Shown: piece after piece, positions 9,320 to 17,484 of the stretch | How positions within the stretch are numbered: the stretch's first letter is position 1 | Layout: every line of letters begins with the position of its first letter | NCBI RefSeq assembly: GCF_029626105.1 | Contig: NZ_JARUBH010000009.1 | Location: 4,960,001 to 5,024,000, forward strand | Source of the DNA: Solwaraspora sp. WMMD792 | Lineage (GTDB): Bacteria > Actinomycetota > Actinomycetes > Mycobacteriales > Micromonosporaceae | Reading direction: 5' to 3' | DNA: 64,000 bases | The notes under the pieces: model-generated | The model's input: the letters and a program-made list of their open reading frames with translations, nothing else | What the model was told of the DNA's origin: nothing | The model's database searches: none | Position numbers and translations under genes: made by a program

Positions 9320-9844
9320 TCAGCCTTCGGGCCGACCGCGCCGCACCAGCCGCCAGCGGCGGGCCTGCTCGGCCGGAAGCTGGTAGCCGACCGCACCGGA
9401 GCGGCCGGAACCGGTCCGGGCCATCCGCTGCAGCGGCAGCCCCCACTTCGGATAGTCGTGGTACGCCTTGACGATCCGGGTCAACCCACCGAGCGCGCCG
9501 ATCACCTTGTCGACCGGGCTGCCGAGCCGCGCCGCGAGGTCGCCGACCGACATGGTCTCGCCGGGGTGCTCGGCGAGCAGGTCGAGGATCGCGAACACGG
9601 TCTGGTGGGTCCGGGACCGGCCCTGGGCGAACCGGCGCAACTCCTCGACCGGCCACTCCTTGGCGGCGCGGGCCGTGGACCGGGCCCGGCGGGCCGGCTT
9701 CGGGATCGGCCTGGGCCGTTGGTCGAGCTCCTCGATCAGCCGGGCGATGTGCGAGACGTACTCGGCGGGCACGGCAAGATGCACGAGGTCGTCGGCGTCC
9801 GTCGGCGCACCTCGCGCGGCTGAGGTCCCTGGTCGTGGAGCCAT
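9320..9844 (-). CDS. Conserved winged-helix-like protein of unknown function
   Basis: 174 residues from the ATG at 9844. The middle (TVFAILDLLAEHPGETMSVGDLAARLG) looks like a helix-turn-helix, followed by KVIGALGGLTRIVKAYHDYPKWGLPL. An Arg/Lys-rich basic patch (KPARRARSTARAAK) precedes it, which suits nucleic-acid binding. I recall similar proteins next to pst genes in related actinomycetes but know no function. It ends 229 nt before pstS on the same strand. The pstS PHO box lies between them, so it probably has a separate promoter. Confidence 0.72.
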   Translation of the reverse strand: MAPRPGTSAARGAPTDADDLVHLAVPAEYVSHIARLIEELDQRPRPIPKPARRARSTARAAKEWPVEELRRFAQGRSRTHQTVFAILDLLAEHPGETMSVGDLAARLGSPVDKVIGALGGLTRIVKAYHDYPKWGLPLQRMARTGSGRSGAVGYQLPAEQARRWRLVRRGRPEG

Positions 9845-9948
9845 CTGTCCCGTCCGGTAGCGGTGGCGGGCGAGGACCGCCCGGCACCCTGTCGCGTTTG
9901 TGCGCGCCAAAGTATCACCGCTTGGTAACGCAAGATCATCTATCCAGA

Positions 9949-10887
9949 TCAGGGCTTGACAACCGCGAAGCTGACCGTCCCGTCCGGATCCACGTGCAGC
10001 TGCGGGGTCACCGGTACGGCCGGATCCCGGCCGGCTGCGGCGGCGAAGACGGCATCCGGGTCGGCGCAGCCGGCGACCTCGTCGAGCGTCACCCGGGTGG
10101 GTGGCAGCAGCTGCCAGTCGCCGGTCTCCGCCCGGTCCAGGGCCAGTCCCGGCCGGATCCACACCGTCTGGTCCGCCTCACCGGACACGTCCCGGGTCGC
10201 CTGCCCGATCGGCAGCCGGGCCACGAAGAAGTGGGCGTCGAACCGGCGCGGCTCGAAGTCCGGGGTGATCCACCGACTCCATGCGGCGAGCAGGTCCGAC
10301 CGCAGGGTCAGCCGCCGACGGCGCAGCAGCTCCGCGAAGCTCAGCGTCCGGGCGAGCAACGCCTGCCGGTCGACCTCCCACTCCGGACCGTCCACCGCGT
10401 CGACCACAGTGGTCTCGTCCGGGCCGGCCAGCAGCACCCCGGACTCTTCGAACACCTCCCGGGCGGCGGCGCAGACCACTGCCCGCGCCTGGTCCGGCGG
10501 ACACCCCAGCCGCGCCGCCCAGTGCTCCGGATCCGGCCCGGCCCAGTCCAGTTCACCGGCGGCGTCGGACGGGTCCACCCCGCCACCGGGGAACGCGTAC
10601 ACCCCGCCGAAGGCGACGGCCGCCACCCGCCGGATCAGGTAGACCTCGAACCCGGTGCCGCCGAGCTCCCCCTTCGGCCCCGGATCCGTAGTCGGGCCCG
10701 GAGCCGTCGCCGGGCTCGGATCCGTCGTCGGGCGCAGCAGCAGCACGGTCGCGGCGACCCGTGGTCGCACCGGTTCCCGGCCGGCCGCGTAGAACCGGCT
10801 GGCCTGCTCGACCATTGCCTCGGGCACGGCGAACAGCATCGGATCGGGTGGCGCGGCGAAAGCCGTGACGTCGTCGTCGGTGGGCAC
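9949..10887 (-). CDS. NUDIX hydrolase
   Basis: 312 residues from a GTG with a TACGCT box 6 nt upstream (leaderless type). The Nudix signature is split by an insert: AFPGGGVDPSD comes first and REVFEESGVLL about 50 residues later. This recalls the NUDT19/RP2-type subgroup, whose members hydrolyse CoA derivatives. A Pro/Thr-rich low-complexity stretch (about 53-75) interrupts the first strand region. Substrate unknown. It is divergent from the oxidoreductase at 10973. Confidence 0.85.
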   Translation of the reverse strand: MPTDDDVTAFAAPPDPMLFAVPEAMVEQASRFYAAGREPVRPRVAATVLLLRPTTDPSPATAPGPTTDPGPKGELGGTGFEVYLIRRVAAVAFGGVYAFPGGGVDPSDAAGELDWAGPDPEHWAARLGCPPDQARAVVCAAAREVFEESGVLLAGPDETTVVDAVDGPEWEVDRQALLARTLSFAELLRRRRLTLRSDLLAAWSRWITPDFEPRRFDAHFFVARLPIGQATRDVSGEADQTVWIRPGLALDRAETGDWQLLPPTRVTLDEVAGCADPDAVFAAAAGRDPAVPVTPQLHVDPDGTVSFAVVKP

Positions 10888-10972
10888 GCGCCGAGCGTAG
10901 GTCGTCGTCCGGCAGACCGGCCAGCACGCCCCGCCGTCGCCGCGCACGGACCCGCTGGCTAGCGTGCCTCGC

Positions 10973-11944
10973 ATGACTAGTTGGGGAATCCTCGCCACCG
11001 GCGGCATCGCCGCCCGCTTCGTCGAAGACCTGCAGTTGTTGCCCGACGCCGAGGTGCTCGCGGTCGGCTCCCGCTCGGTGGCCAGCGCGCAGGCGTTCGC
11101 CGACCGCTACGGCATTCCCCGGGCGTACGGATCGTGGGACGAGCTCGCCGCGGACGGTGACGTCGACGTCGTCTACGTGGCGACGCCGCACTCGGCGCAC
11201 CACGCCGCGACCATGACCTGCCTGGCCGCCGGCCGGGCGGTGCTGTGCGAGAAGCCGTTCACCCTCGACCTGGCCAGCAGCACCGAGCTGGTGGAGACCG
11301 CCCGGGCCCGGGACGTTTTCCTGATGGAGGCCATGTGGATGCGGTGCAACCCGACCGTACGCCGGGTGTGCGAGCTGGTCGACGACGGCGCGATCGGTGA
11401 GGTCGTCTCGGTGCACGCCGACTTCGGCCTGGCCGGGCCGTTCGCGCCGGAGAGCCGGATGCGCGACCGCGCGCTCGGCGGCGGCGCCTTGCTCGACCTG
11501 GGCATCTACCCGGTGAGCCTGGCGCATCTGGTGCTCGGCCGGCCGGACTCGGTGCGCTCCTGGGCGAAACTCACCCCGGAGGGCGTGGACCAGAACACCG
11601 GCGTGCTGCTGGGCTACGAGTCGGGCGCGGTGGCCGCGTTGACCTGCGGCATCGTCGGGGCTACCCCGGTGACGGCGACGATCACCGGTAGCACCGGCCG
11701 GATCTCGCTGCCCGACCCGTTCATCTGCCCGAGCGAGTTCACGCTCCGCCGGGGCACCGGGGACCCGGAGGTGGTGCGGGTGGTCGAGCCGGCCGGCAAC
11801 GGCTACCAGTACGAGGCGGCCGAGGTGCACCGCTGCCTGGCTGCCGGTCTGCGGGAGAGTCCGCTGGTGCCACACGTGGTGACCCTCGAGGTCATGGAGC
11901 TGCTCGACACGATCCGCGGTCAGATCGGCGTCAGCTACGACTGA
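10973..11944 (+). CDS. Gfo/Idh/MocA family NAD(P)-dependent oxidoreductase
   Basis: 323 residues. The N-terminal Rossmann fold starts with WGILATGGIAARF, and the CEKPFTLDL motif with its conserved EKP lysine closes it. The substrate domain has EAMWMRCNP and GALLDLGIYPVSLAHL. Best resemblance is to the dihydrodiol dehydrogenase / glucose-fructose oxidoreductase branch; the substrate is open. The ATG is 7 nt after a TAGCGT box, so the mRNA is probably leaderless. Confidence 0.88.
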   Translation: MTSWGILATGGIAARFVEDLQLLPDAEVLAVGSRSVASAQAFADRYGIPRAYGSWDELAADGDVDVVYVATPHSAHHAATMTCLAAGRAVLCEKPFTLDLASSTELVETARARDVFLMEAMWMRCNPTVRRVCELVDDGAIGEVVSVHADFGLAGPFAPESRMRDRALGGGALLDLGIYPVSLAHLVLGRPDSVRSWAKLTPEGVDQNTGVLLGYESGAVAALTCGIVGATPVTATITGSTGRISLPDPFICPSEFTLRRGTGDPEVVRVVEPAGNGYQYEAAEVHRCLAAGLRESPLVPHVVTLEVMELLDTIRGQIGVSYD

Positions 11945-12020
11945 TCCCGGTCGGGAGTTCGGCCGACCCGGTCTGCCGGCCGGGTCCGGACGCTCGGTCG
12001 GCTTGACTCCACCAAATATC

Positions 12021-12049
12021 TCAGTAATCATTGAGTCAATGAACACTGA
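12021..12049. promoter_or_regulatory. Palindromic operator at the ArsR-ArsC start
   Basis: TCATTGA-G-TCAATGA (12028-12042) is a perfect palindrome, and TCAGT/ACTGA half-sites lie symmetrically outside it, centred on 12035. It overlaps the ATG at 12039, so a bound ArsR-type dimer would block expression of the whole arsenic operon. It is AT-rich in a GC-rich setting. Confidence 0.78.
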
Positions 12050-12818
12050 GGTAAGTCGCCGTGCCGACGACCGGCCGACACCCGCCCGCCCGCTGGAGCG
12101 GCGTGCCGGGATGCCCGCCGGGCAACTGGAGCGGCGCGCCCGGGTGCACGCCGCGCTCGGCGACCCGGCCCGGCTGGCCATGGTCGACCTGCTGCACCTC
12201 GGCGACGCCGCCCCCGGCGAGTTGGGTCGACGGCTCGGGCTGCCGAGCAACCTGGTCGCCCACCACGTCAAGGTCCTGCAGGAAGCAGGCCTGCTGCGCC
12301 GCGCCCGGTCCGAGGGTGACCGCCGCCGCAGCTACCTGCAACTGGTGCCGGACGTCCTCGCCGGGCTGGCACCACCGCCGCTGGCCGGCGTCGAGCGGGT
12401 GGTCTTCGTCTGCACCCACAACTCGGCCCGTTCCCAGCTCGCCGCAGCGCTCTGGCAACGCACCGGTCCGACCCCGGCCGCCTCAGCCGGCACCCGACCG
12501 GCGACCCGGGTGCACCCCCGGGCGGTGGCGCTGGCCCGCCGGCTCGACCTCGACCTCGACCCGGCCCGCACCGCACACGTGTCGGCCGTCGTCGGCGACG
12601 GCGACCTGGTCGTCGCCGTCTGCGACAACGCCCACGAGGAGCTAACCGGGGCCGGTGCGCCCGACCTGCACTGGTCGGTGCCGGACCCGGTCCGGGTGGA
12701 CACCGACGCCGCCTTCGAAGCCGCGTACGCCGACCTCGCCGGCCGGGTCCACCGGCTGGCACCCGCCATCACCAGCCGGGCCACCGCCCCCACGTCCACC
12801 GGAGCCCACCATGTCTGA
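12039..12818 (+). CDS. ArsR regulator fused to arsenate reductase-like (LMW phosphatase) domain
   Basis: 259 residues with two parts. Residues 30-105 are an ArsR winged helix (LGDPARLAMVDLL, then LGLPSNLVAHHVKVLQEAGLL). Residues 118-245 are a low-molecular-weight phosphatase/ArsC fold with P-loop CTHNSARS (Cys125, Arg131) and a distal DP pair (SVPDP). Only one later cysteine (Cys195, in AVCDNAHEE) is seen, so the thioredoxin-type Cys triad of ArsC is incomplete. The domain may sense or reduce arsenate, or couple to mycothiol. It leads the operon and overlaps the next gene by 8 nt. The first ATG after the palindrome is used as start. Confidence 0.88.
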   Translation: MNTEVSRRADDRPTPARPLERRAGMPAGQLERRARVHAALGDPARLAMVDLLHLGDAAPGELGRRLGLPSNLVAHHVKVLQEAGLLRRARSEGDRRRSYLQLVPDVLAGLAPPPLAGVERVVFVCTHNSARSQLAAALWQRTGPTPAASAGTRPATRVHPRAVALARRLDLDLDPARTAHVSAVVGDGDLVVAVCDNAHEELTGAGAPDLHWSVPDPVRVDTDAAFEAAYADLAGRVHRLAPAITSRATAPTSTGAHHV

Positions 12819-13473
12819 CGTCACCGACGCCGTCCGCCCCGACCTGTCCATCGACCAGCAGGTGGCGCTGCGTACCGCAGCGACCCGGCTGGCCCGGGAG
12901 TTCGACGGCACCTACAACACCGAGACGATCGAACGGTTCCTGGCGTCCAGCTACGACCAGTTCGCCACCGGCAGCACCATCCCCAACTATCTGCCGCTGC
13001 TCGCCGAGCGGTTCGCCCGGCAACGGCTGCAGGCCCTGGCCCGGGTCGAGGGCCTGCACTACGACGGCCGCCCGGTGGTGCTCTTCCTGTGCACCCACAA
13101 CGCCGGCCGCAGCCAGATGGCGCTCGGGTTCCTCACCCACCTGGCCGGGGACACGGTGGTCGCCTGGTCCGGCGGCAGCGAGCCGGGCCACGAGGTCAAC
13201 CGGGCGGCGATCGCGGCGATGGCCGAACGCGGCATCGACATCTCCGGCGAGTACCCGAAGCCGTGGACCGACGAGGTGGTCCGCGCCGCCGACGTGGTGG
13301 TCACCATGGGCTGCGGTGACGCCTGCCCGGTCTTCCCCGGCACCCGGTACGAGAACTGGGAGCTGGACGACCCGGCCGGGCAGGACGTCGACGGCGTACG
13401 GCCGATCCGCGACGAGATCGAGCGCCGGGTCCGCCGGCTGCTGGACGACCTACAGAAAGTGGAGAACGCGTGA
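12811..13473 (+). CDS. arsC: Arsenate reductase with N-terminal three-helix dimerization domain
   Basis: 220 residues. Residues 10-80 are a helical N-terminal domain (FDGTYNTETIERFLASSYDQF) of the three-helix-bundle type found on actinobacterial ArsC proteins. Residues 88-218 are the phosphatase-like reductase with CTHNAGRS (Cys94, Arg100) and the pair Cys168/Cys172 in MGCGDACP, which can relay the disulfide after arsenate reduction. It overlaps the upstream gene by 8 nt and the channel gene by 4 nt, so the three are translationally coupled. Confidence 0.92.
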   Translation: MSDVTDAVRPDLSIDQQVALRTAATRLAREFDGTYNTETIERFLASSYDQFATGSTIPNYLPLLAERFARQRLQALARVEGLHYDGRPVVLFLCTHNAGRSQMALGFLTHLAGDTVVAWSGGSEPGHEVNRAAIAAMAERGIDISGEYPKPWTDEVVRAADVVVTMGCGDACPVFPGTRYENWELDDPAGQDVDGVRPIRDEIERRVRRLLDDLQKVENA

Positions 13474-14267
13474 ACCCGATCGCACTCTGGCGACGGCTGC
13501 TGGCCGAGTTCGCCGGCACCGCCCTGCTGGTCACCTCGGTGGTCGGTTCCGGGGTGATGGCCCAGACGTTGTCGCCGGACGACGTCGGGCTGCAGCTGCT
13601 GCAGAATTCGATCGCCACCGCCTTCGCGCTCGGCGCGCTGATCCTGATCTTCGGCCCGGTCTCCGGCGGGCACTTCAACCCGGTCGTCTCGACCGCCGAC
13701 TGGTTCCTCGGGCGACGCAGCCGCACCGGTCTGACCCTGCCGGATCTGACCGGCTACGTCGCCGCGCAGGTGGCCGGCGGCGTCGCCGGGGCGATCCTGG
13801 CCAACCTGATGTTCGCCCTGCCGGCGGTGACCTGGTCGGCCAAGGAGCGGTCGGCGGGCAACCTGTGGCTCGGCGAGGTGGTCGCCACCGCCGGTCTGGT
13901 CCTGCTGGTCTTCGCGCTGGCCAGGTCGGGCCGGGCCGGCGCGGCACCGGCCGCGGTCGGTGCCTACATCGGTGCCGCCTACTGGTTCACCTCGTCGACG
14001 TCGTTCGCCAACCCGGCGGTGACGATCGGCCGGGGCTTCACCGACACCTTCGCCGGCATCCAGCCCGCCTCGATCCCGGCGTTCCTGGTCGCCCAGGTCG
14101 TCGGGCTCGCCGTCGGAGTCGCCCTGCTGCTGGCGCTCTACCCGGGGGTGGGACGCGCCGCCGACCAGGTCGTGGTGCCGGCCGAGCCCGCCGAGCCGGC
14201 AGATCCCGCCCAGCCGGGCGGATCGGCGACCGACGAGGCCGACGACCTGGCGACCGTCCGACGCTGA
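13470..14267 (+). CDS. Aquaporin-family channel, probable arsenite exporter (AqpS-like)
   Basis: 265 residues, six membrane helices and two half-helix loops: FNPVV at about 69-73 (NPV replacing the first NPA) and ANPAVT at about 180-185. The Arg that usually follows the second NPA in the selectivity filter is Val, as expected for a widened pore that passes As(III). In ars operons this family lets arsenite leave down its gradient after arsenate reduction. GTG start overlaps the arsC stop. The last 40 residues are a soluble Pro/Ala/Asp-rich tail. No ArsB or Acr3 pump is nearby. Confidence 0.87.
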   Translation: MNPIALWRRLLAEFAGTALLVTSVVGSGVMAQTLSPDDVGLQLLQNSIATAFALGALILIFGPVSGGHFNPVVSTADWFLGRRSRTGLTLPDLTGYVAAQVAGGVAGAILANLMFALPAVTWSAKERSAGNLWLGEVVATAGLVLLVFALARSGRAGAAPAAVGAYIGAAYWFTSSTSFANPAVTIGRGFTDTFAGIQPASIPAFLVAQVVGLAVGVALLLALYPGVGRAADQVVVPAEPAEPADPAQPGGSATDEADDLATVRR

Positions 14268-14298
14268 CCTGCCGCCCCCACCCCTCGAAGGAGACACC

Positions 14299-14712
14299 GT
14301 GAGCAAGCCCAGTGTGCTGTTCGTCTGCGTACACAACGCGGGCCGGTCCCAGATGGCCGCCGGCTGGCTGCGTCACCTCGGCGGCGACGCGGTCGAGGTC
14401 CGCTCGGCCGGCTCGGCGCCGGCCGAGTCGGTCAACCCGGCGGCGGTCGAGGTGATGCGCGAGGTCGGCATCGACATCACCGACCAGACCCCGAAGCGGC
14501 TGGAGTGGTCCACCGCCGAGTCCTCGGACGTGATCGTCACGATGGGCTGCGGCGACGCCTGCCCGGTCTTTCCCGGCAAGCGGTACGAGGACTGGCAGTT
14601 GACCGACCCGGCCGGCAAGGGCGTCGAGGCGGTCCGGCCGATCCGCGACGAGATCCGCCGCCGGGTCGAGGCGCTGCTCGCCGACCTGGTCCCGGCGCGC
14701 CGGGTCAGCTGA
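14299..14712 (+). CDS. arsC: Arsenate reductase, short form
   Basis: 137 residues, a compact LMW-phosphatase-like reductase. P-loop CVHNAGRS has Cys10 and Arg16, and the relay cysteines are Cys84 and Cys88 in MGCGDACP. It is closely related to the catalytic half of the preceding long ArsC but lacks the helical N-domain. AAGGAGA lies about 6 nt before the GTG. It is the last operon gene, and its final 8 nt overlap the end of the convergent Pit gene. Confidence 0.92.
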   Translation: MSKPSVLFVCVHNAGRSQMAAGWLRHLGGDAVEVRSAGSAPAESVNPAAVEVMREVGIDITDQTPKRLEWSTAESSDVIVTMGCGDACPVFPGKRYEDWQLTDPAGKGVEAVRPIRDEIRRRVEALLADLVPARRVS

Positions 14713-15709
14713 ACAGCGGGCGGACGACGAAGTACATCACCGCGCCGATGCTGCCGGCGGCGGGGAAGGTCAGGATCCAGGCACCGACGATGTTGCCGGC
14801 GACGTTCCACCGTACGGCGGACAGCCGCTTGGTCACCCCGACGCCCATGATCGCCGAGGTGATGGTGTGGGTGGTGGAGATCGGCGCGCCGAGCACCAGG
14901 GCGTTGAAGTAGAGCACCGAGCTGGCGACGGTCTCGGCGGCGAACCCCTCGGGCGGCCGCAGGTCGATGATCTTGCGACCGAGGGTACGGATGATCCGCC
15001 AACCGCCGGCGTAGGTGCCCAGCGCCAGCACGGTCGCCGAGGTCCAGAAGACCCATTCCGGGATGGTCTCGGCGTCCGACTGGAACCCGCCGACGAACAG
15101 GGCCAGCACCACGATGCCGATGGTCTTCGCGGCGTCCTGCATGCCGTGCCCGACCGACATCGCCGCCGCCGAGACCGACTGGGCGATCCGGAAGCCCCGG
15201 TTGAGCTTGCCGGGCTGGCCGTTGCGGAAGATCCACTGCACGGCGAGCATGACCAGGAAGCCGAGGGCGAAGCCGACCAGCGGGGAGAGCACCATCGGCA
15301 GCACCACGTCGCCGGCGATGCCGCCCCAGAGCACCGTGCCGGAGGCCGCGATGGTGGAGCCGACCAGGCCGCCGATCAGCGCGTGGGACGACGACGACGG
15401 CAGCCCGAAGTACCAGGTGATCAGGTTCCAGGTGATCGCGCCGACCACGCCGGCGAAGACGATGCCGAGGCTGGAGACGCCGGCCGGCAGCTCGACCAGG
15501 CCGCTGCCGACGGTCTTGGCCACCTCGGCGCCGAAGTGGGCGCCGATGAAGTTGCCGATGGCGGCCATGATCAGGGCGACCCGTGGGGTGAGTGCCCGGG
15601 TGGAGATGCTGGTGGCGATGGCGTTTGCCGCGTCGTGGAACCCGTTGGTGTAGTCGAAGAGCATGGCAACGGTGATCACCGCGAGGACGGCGATGAGTTC
15701 GGCGCTCAC
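14705..15709 (-). CDS. pit: PiT family inorganic phosphate transporter
   Basis: 334 residues, about ten membrane helices. Signature motifs are FDYTNGFHDAANAIAT near the N-terminus and the inverted-repeat partner GAPISTTHTITSAIMGVG near the C-terminus; FGLPSSSSHALIGG is in the middle. It imports metal-phosphate with protons at low affinity. GTG start at 15709, 5 nt after the DUF47 stop, so the two form an operon. Its 3' end overlaps arsC on the other strand. PiT systems also take up arsenate, which fits its position. Confidence 0.93.
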   Translation of the reverse strand: MSAELIAVLAVITVAMLFDYTNGFHDAANAIATSISTRALTPRVALIMAAIGNFIGAHFGAEVAKTVGSGLVELPAGVSSLGIVFAGVVGAITWNLITWYFGLPSSSSHALIGGLVGSTIAASGTVLWGGIAGDVVLPMVLSPLVGFALGFLVMLAVQWIFRNGQPGKLNRGFRIAQSVSAAAMSVGHGMQDAAKTIGIVVLALFVGGFQSDAETIPEWVFWTSATVLALGTYAGGWRIIRTLGRKIIDLRPPEGFAAETVASSVLYFNALVLGAPISTTHTITSAIMGVGVTKRLSAVRWNVAGNIVGAWILTFPAAGSIGAVMYFVVRPLFS

Positions 15710-15714
15710 CCGGC

Positions 15715-16341
15715 TCAGGACTCCTTGACCGCGATGGTCTCGACTGTGTTGGCCACGTGCTCGAAGGCGTCGCAGGCGGCCTCCAGCTCGTCGGCGACCT
15801 CCTTCATCTTCAGCACGGTGAGCGCGTCGTACTCGCCGGAGAAGAGCCGGACCAGCAGCATCCGGTACGCCCGGTCGCCCTCGTTCTCCAGCCGGTTGCA
15901 CTCGATCCAGTAGTCGTCGAGGTTCTTCATCGCCCGCAGCCGGGGCATCGCGTCGGCGGTCACCCGGGCCTGCTGGTCGAGCACCGCGATCAGCTCGTGC
16001 ATCTCCCGGGGCAGCGACGGCAGCTGGGTCAGACCGTAGAGGTAGAGCAGGTTGCCGACCGCTTCCAGGTGGTCCATCACGTCGTCGAGCTGGCTGCCGA
16101 GCCGGTAGATGTCCTCCCGGTCGAACGGGGTGATGAACGCCGAGTTGATCTTCTTGTAGAGGTCGTGGGTGATCTGGTCGCTGTCGTGCTCGACCTCGGT
16201 GAGCCGCTCGCTGACCGACTGGACGTCGACGCCGGGCAGGGCGAGTTCGTTGAGCAGCTCGGTGCCCCGCACGAGGTTCTGCGCGGCCTTGGTGAACAGT
16301 TCATAGAAGGCGCCCTCGACCGGGCGGAAGGAGAACTTCAC
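15715..16341 (-). CDS. DUF47 family PhoU-like partner of Pit
   Basis: 208 residues, all-helical, from the GTG at 16341 (VKFSFRPVEGAFYELF). DUF47 proteins resemble PhoU and are usually encoded just before a Pit gene, where they are thought to gate transport. Acidic/His patterns such as EVEHDSDQITHDLY and DREDIYRLGSQLDDVMDHLE are the metal-binding repeats of this family. A PHO-like site lies 137 nt upstream. Confidence 0.9.
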   Translation of the reverse strand: MKFSFRPVEGAFYELFTKAAQNLVRGTELLNELALPGVDVQSVSERLTEVEHDSDQITHDLYKKINSAFITPFDREDIYRLGSQLDDVMDHLEAVGNLLYLYGLTQLPSLPREMHELIAVLDQQARVTADAMPRLRAMKNLDDYWIECNRLENEGDRAYRMLLVRLFSGEYDALTVLKMKEVADELEAACDAFEHVANTVETIAVKES

Positions 16342-16477
16342 AGCGCAGACCTCGTCGGAGACGGTGGGGAACAGGGGCTGGCCACGGGAAACGCCCGCGC
16401 GCTCTGCAGGGAATGCTAGGGAACAGTGAATCGCGTCTGCTCGCGGCCCACCCCTGTACACCTACGAGTCAGTCTCT

Positions 16478-16495
16478 GTTCATCCGCCGTTCACT
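16478..16495 (+). promoter_or_regulatory. PHO-box-like direct repeat near ppk2 / DUF47-pit
   Basis: GTTCATC at 16478 and GTTCACT at 16489 are spaced 11 nt. Spacing and core match the pstS PHO box, but the units read on the plus strand while both flanking genes are on the minus strand. The site overlaps the ppk2 stop codon and lies upstream of DUF47-pit. A PhoP site is plausible but not certain. Confidence 0.45.
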
Positions 16496-17388
16496 TTCGG
16501 CCCGTCCCCGGCGAGCAGCCGGGCATGCTCCTTGCGCAGGTCGAACCGGGCCGGCGGGTAGCTCAGGTCCAGGTCCGCGAAGTGCTCCCGGAGCAGGTGC
16601 GCCAGCGCCCAGTCCCGGTACCACTTGCGGTCGGCCGGCACCACGAACCAGGGCGCGGCGTCCGTGGCACACCGGCTCAACGCCTCCGTGTACGCGGCCT
16701 GGTAGTCCGGCCACTTGGTACGCGCGTCCACGTCCCCCGGGTGGTACTTCCAGTGCTTGGTCGGGTCGGTCAACCGGGACAGCAGCCGCTCCCGCTGCTC
16801 CCCGTAGGAAATGTGCAGGAACACCTTGATCAGCACGAAACCCTCGTCGACCAGCCCGGCCTCGAATTCGTTGATCTCGTCGTACCGGGCCCGCCAGGTC
16901 TCCTCCGGCACCAGCGACTCGACCCGTACCACCAGGACGTCCTCGTAGTGTGACCGATCGAACACCCCGACCTGGCCGGCGTCCGGCAACGCCCGGCGGA
17001 TCCGCCACAGGAAGTGGTGCCCCAACTCCTCCTCGGTAGGCGGCCCGAACGCCCGGATCTGCAGGCCGAGCGGGTTCATCGCGCCGGCCACCCGCTTCAC
17101 CGCGCCGCCCTTGCCGCCGCAGTCCATGGCCTGCAGCACCAGCAGCACCCGCCGGCCGGCCGCGCTGCCGGCGACCGCCTGGGCGTGCAGCATCTCCTGC
17201 TGCTCGGCCAGTTCGTCACCGATCCGGCGGACCTCGGCGCGGGCCCACGACTTGCGGTCCGGCCCGGTCACCGACAGCGCCGGCAGCCCTGGCGTCGACC
17301 TCGGGTCGATCGCGGAGAGGTCGACCGGCCGGCCGGCGCCGACCCGTAGCAGTTCCCGGACAGGTGGCTCGTACAGGTCAGCAGTCAT
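16480..17388 (-). CDS. ppk2: Polyphosphate kinase 2 family protein (PPK2)
   Basis: 302 residues. Walker A AMDCGGKGG at 87-95, Walker B VGVFDRSHYEDV with Asp144, and the lid region DPTKHWKYHPGD are all present. PPK2 enzymes move phosphate between polyphosphate and nucleotides; the class (NDP- or NMP-preferring) cannot be fixed by eye. Position beside Pit/DUF47 and near pst suggests a role in phosphate storage. A weak GATGAT box lies 6 nt before the ATG. Confidence 0.93.
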   Translation of the reverse strand: MTADLYEPPVRELLRVGAGRPVDLSAIDPRSTPGLPALSVTGPDRKSWARAEVRRIGDELAEQQEMLHAQAVAGSAAGRRVLLVLQAMDCGGKGGAVKRVAGAMNPLGLQIRAFGPPTEEELGHHFLWRIRRALPDAGQVGVFDRSHYEDVLVVRVESLVPEETWRARYDEINEFEAGLVDEGFVLIKVFLHISYGEQRERLLSRLTDPTKHWKYHPGDVDARTKWPDYQAAYTEALSRCATDAAPWFVVPADRKWYRDWALAHLLREHFADLDLSYPPARFDLRKEHARLLAGDGPKVNGG

Positions 17389-17417
17389 CCGACGATCATC
17401 ACCCAGCCGGCCCCCGG

Positions 17418-17471
17418 CCGACCAGCCGACGGCTACCCGACCAGCCGACCGCTACCCGACCGGCCGACCGG
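17418..17471. repeat. 19-bp tandem repeat, about 2.8 copies
   Basis: Units CCGACCAGCCGACGGCTAC and CCGACCAGCCGACCGCTAC are followed by a degenerate third. The repeat fills the gap between ppk2 and the DUF402 gene. Confidence 0.75.
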
Positions 17472-17484
17472 CGAGCCCGCCGGA

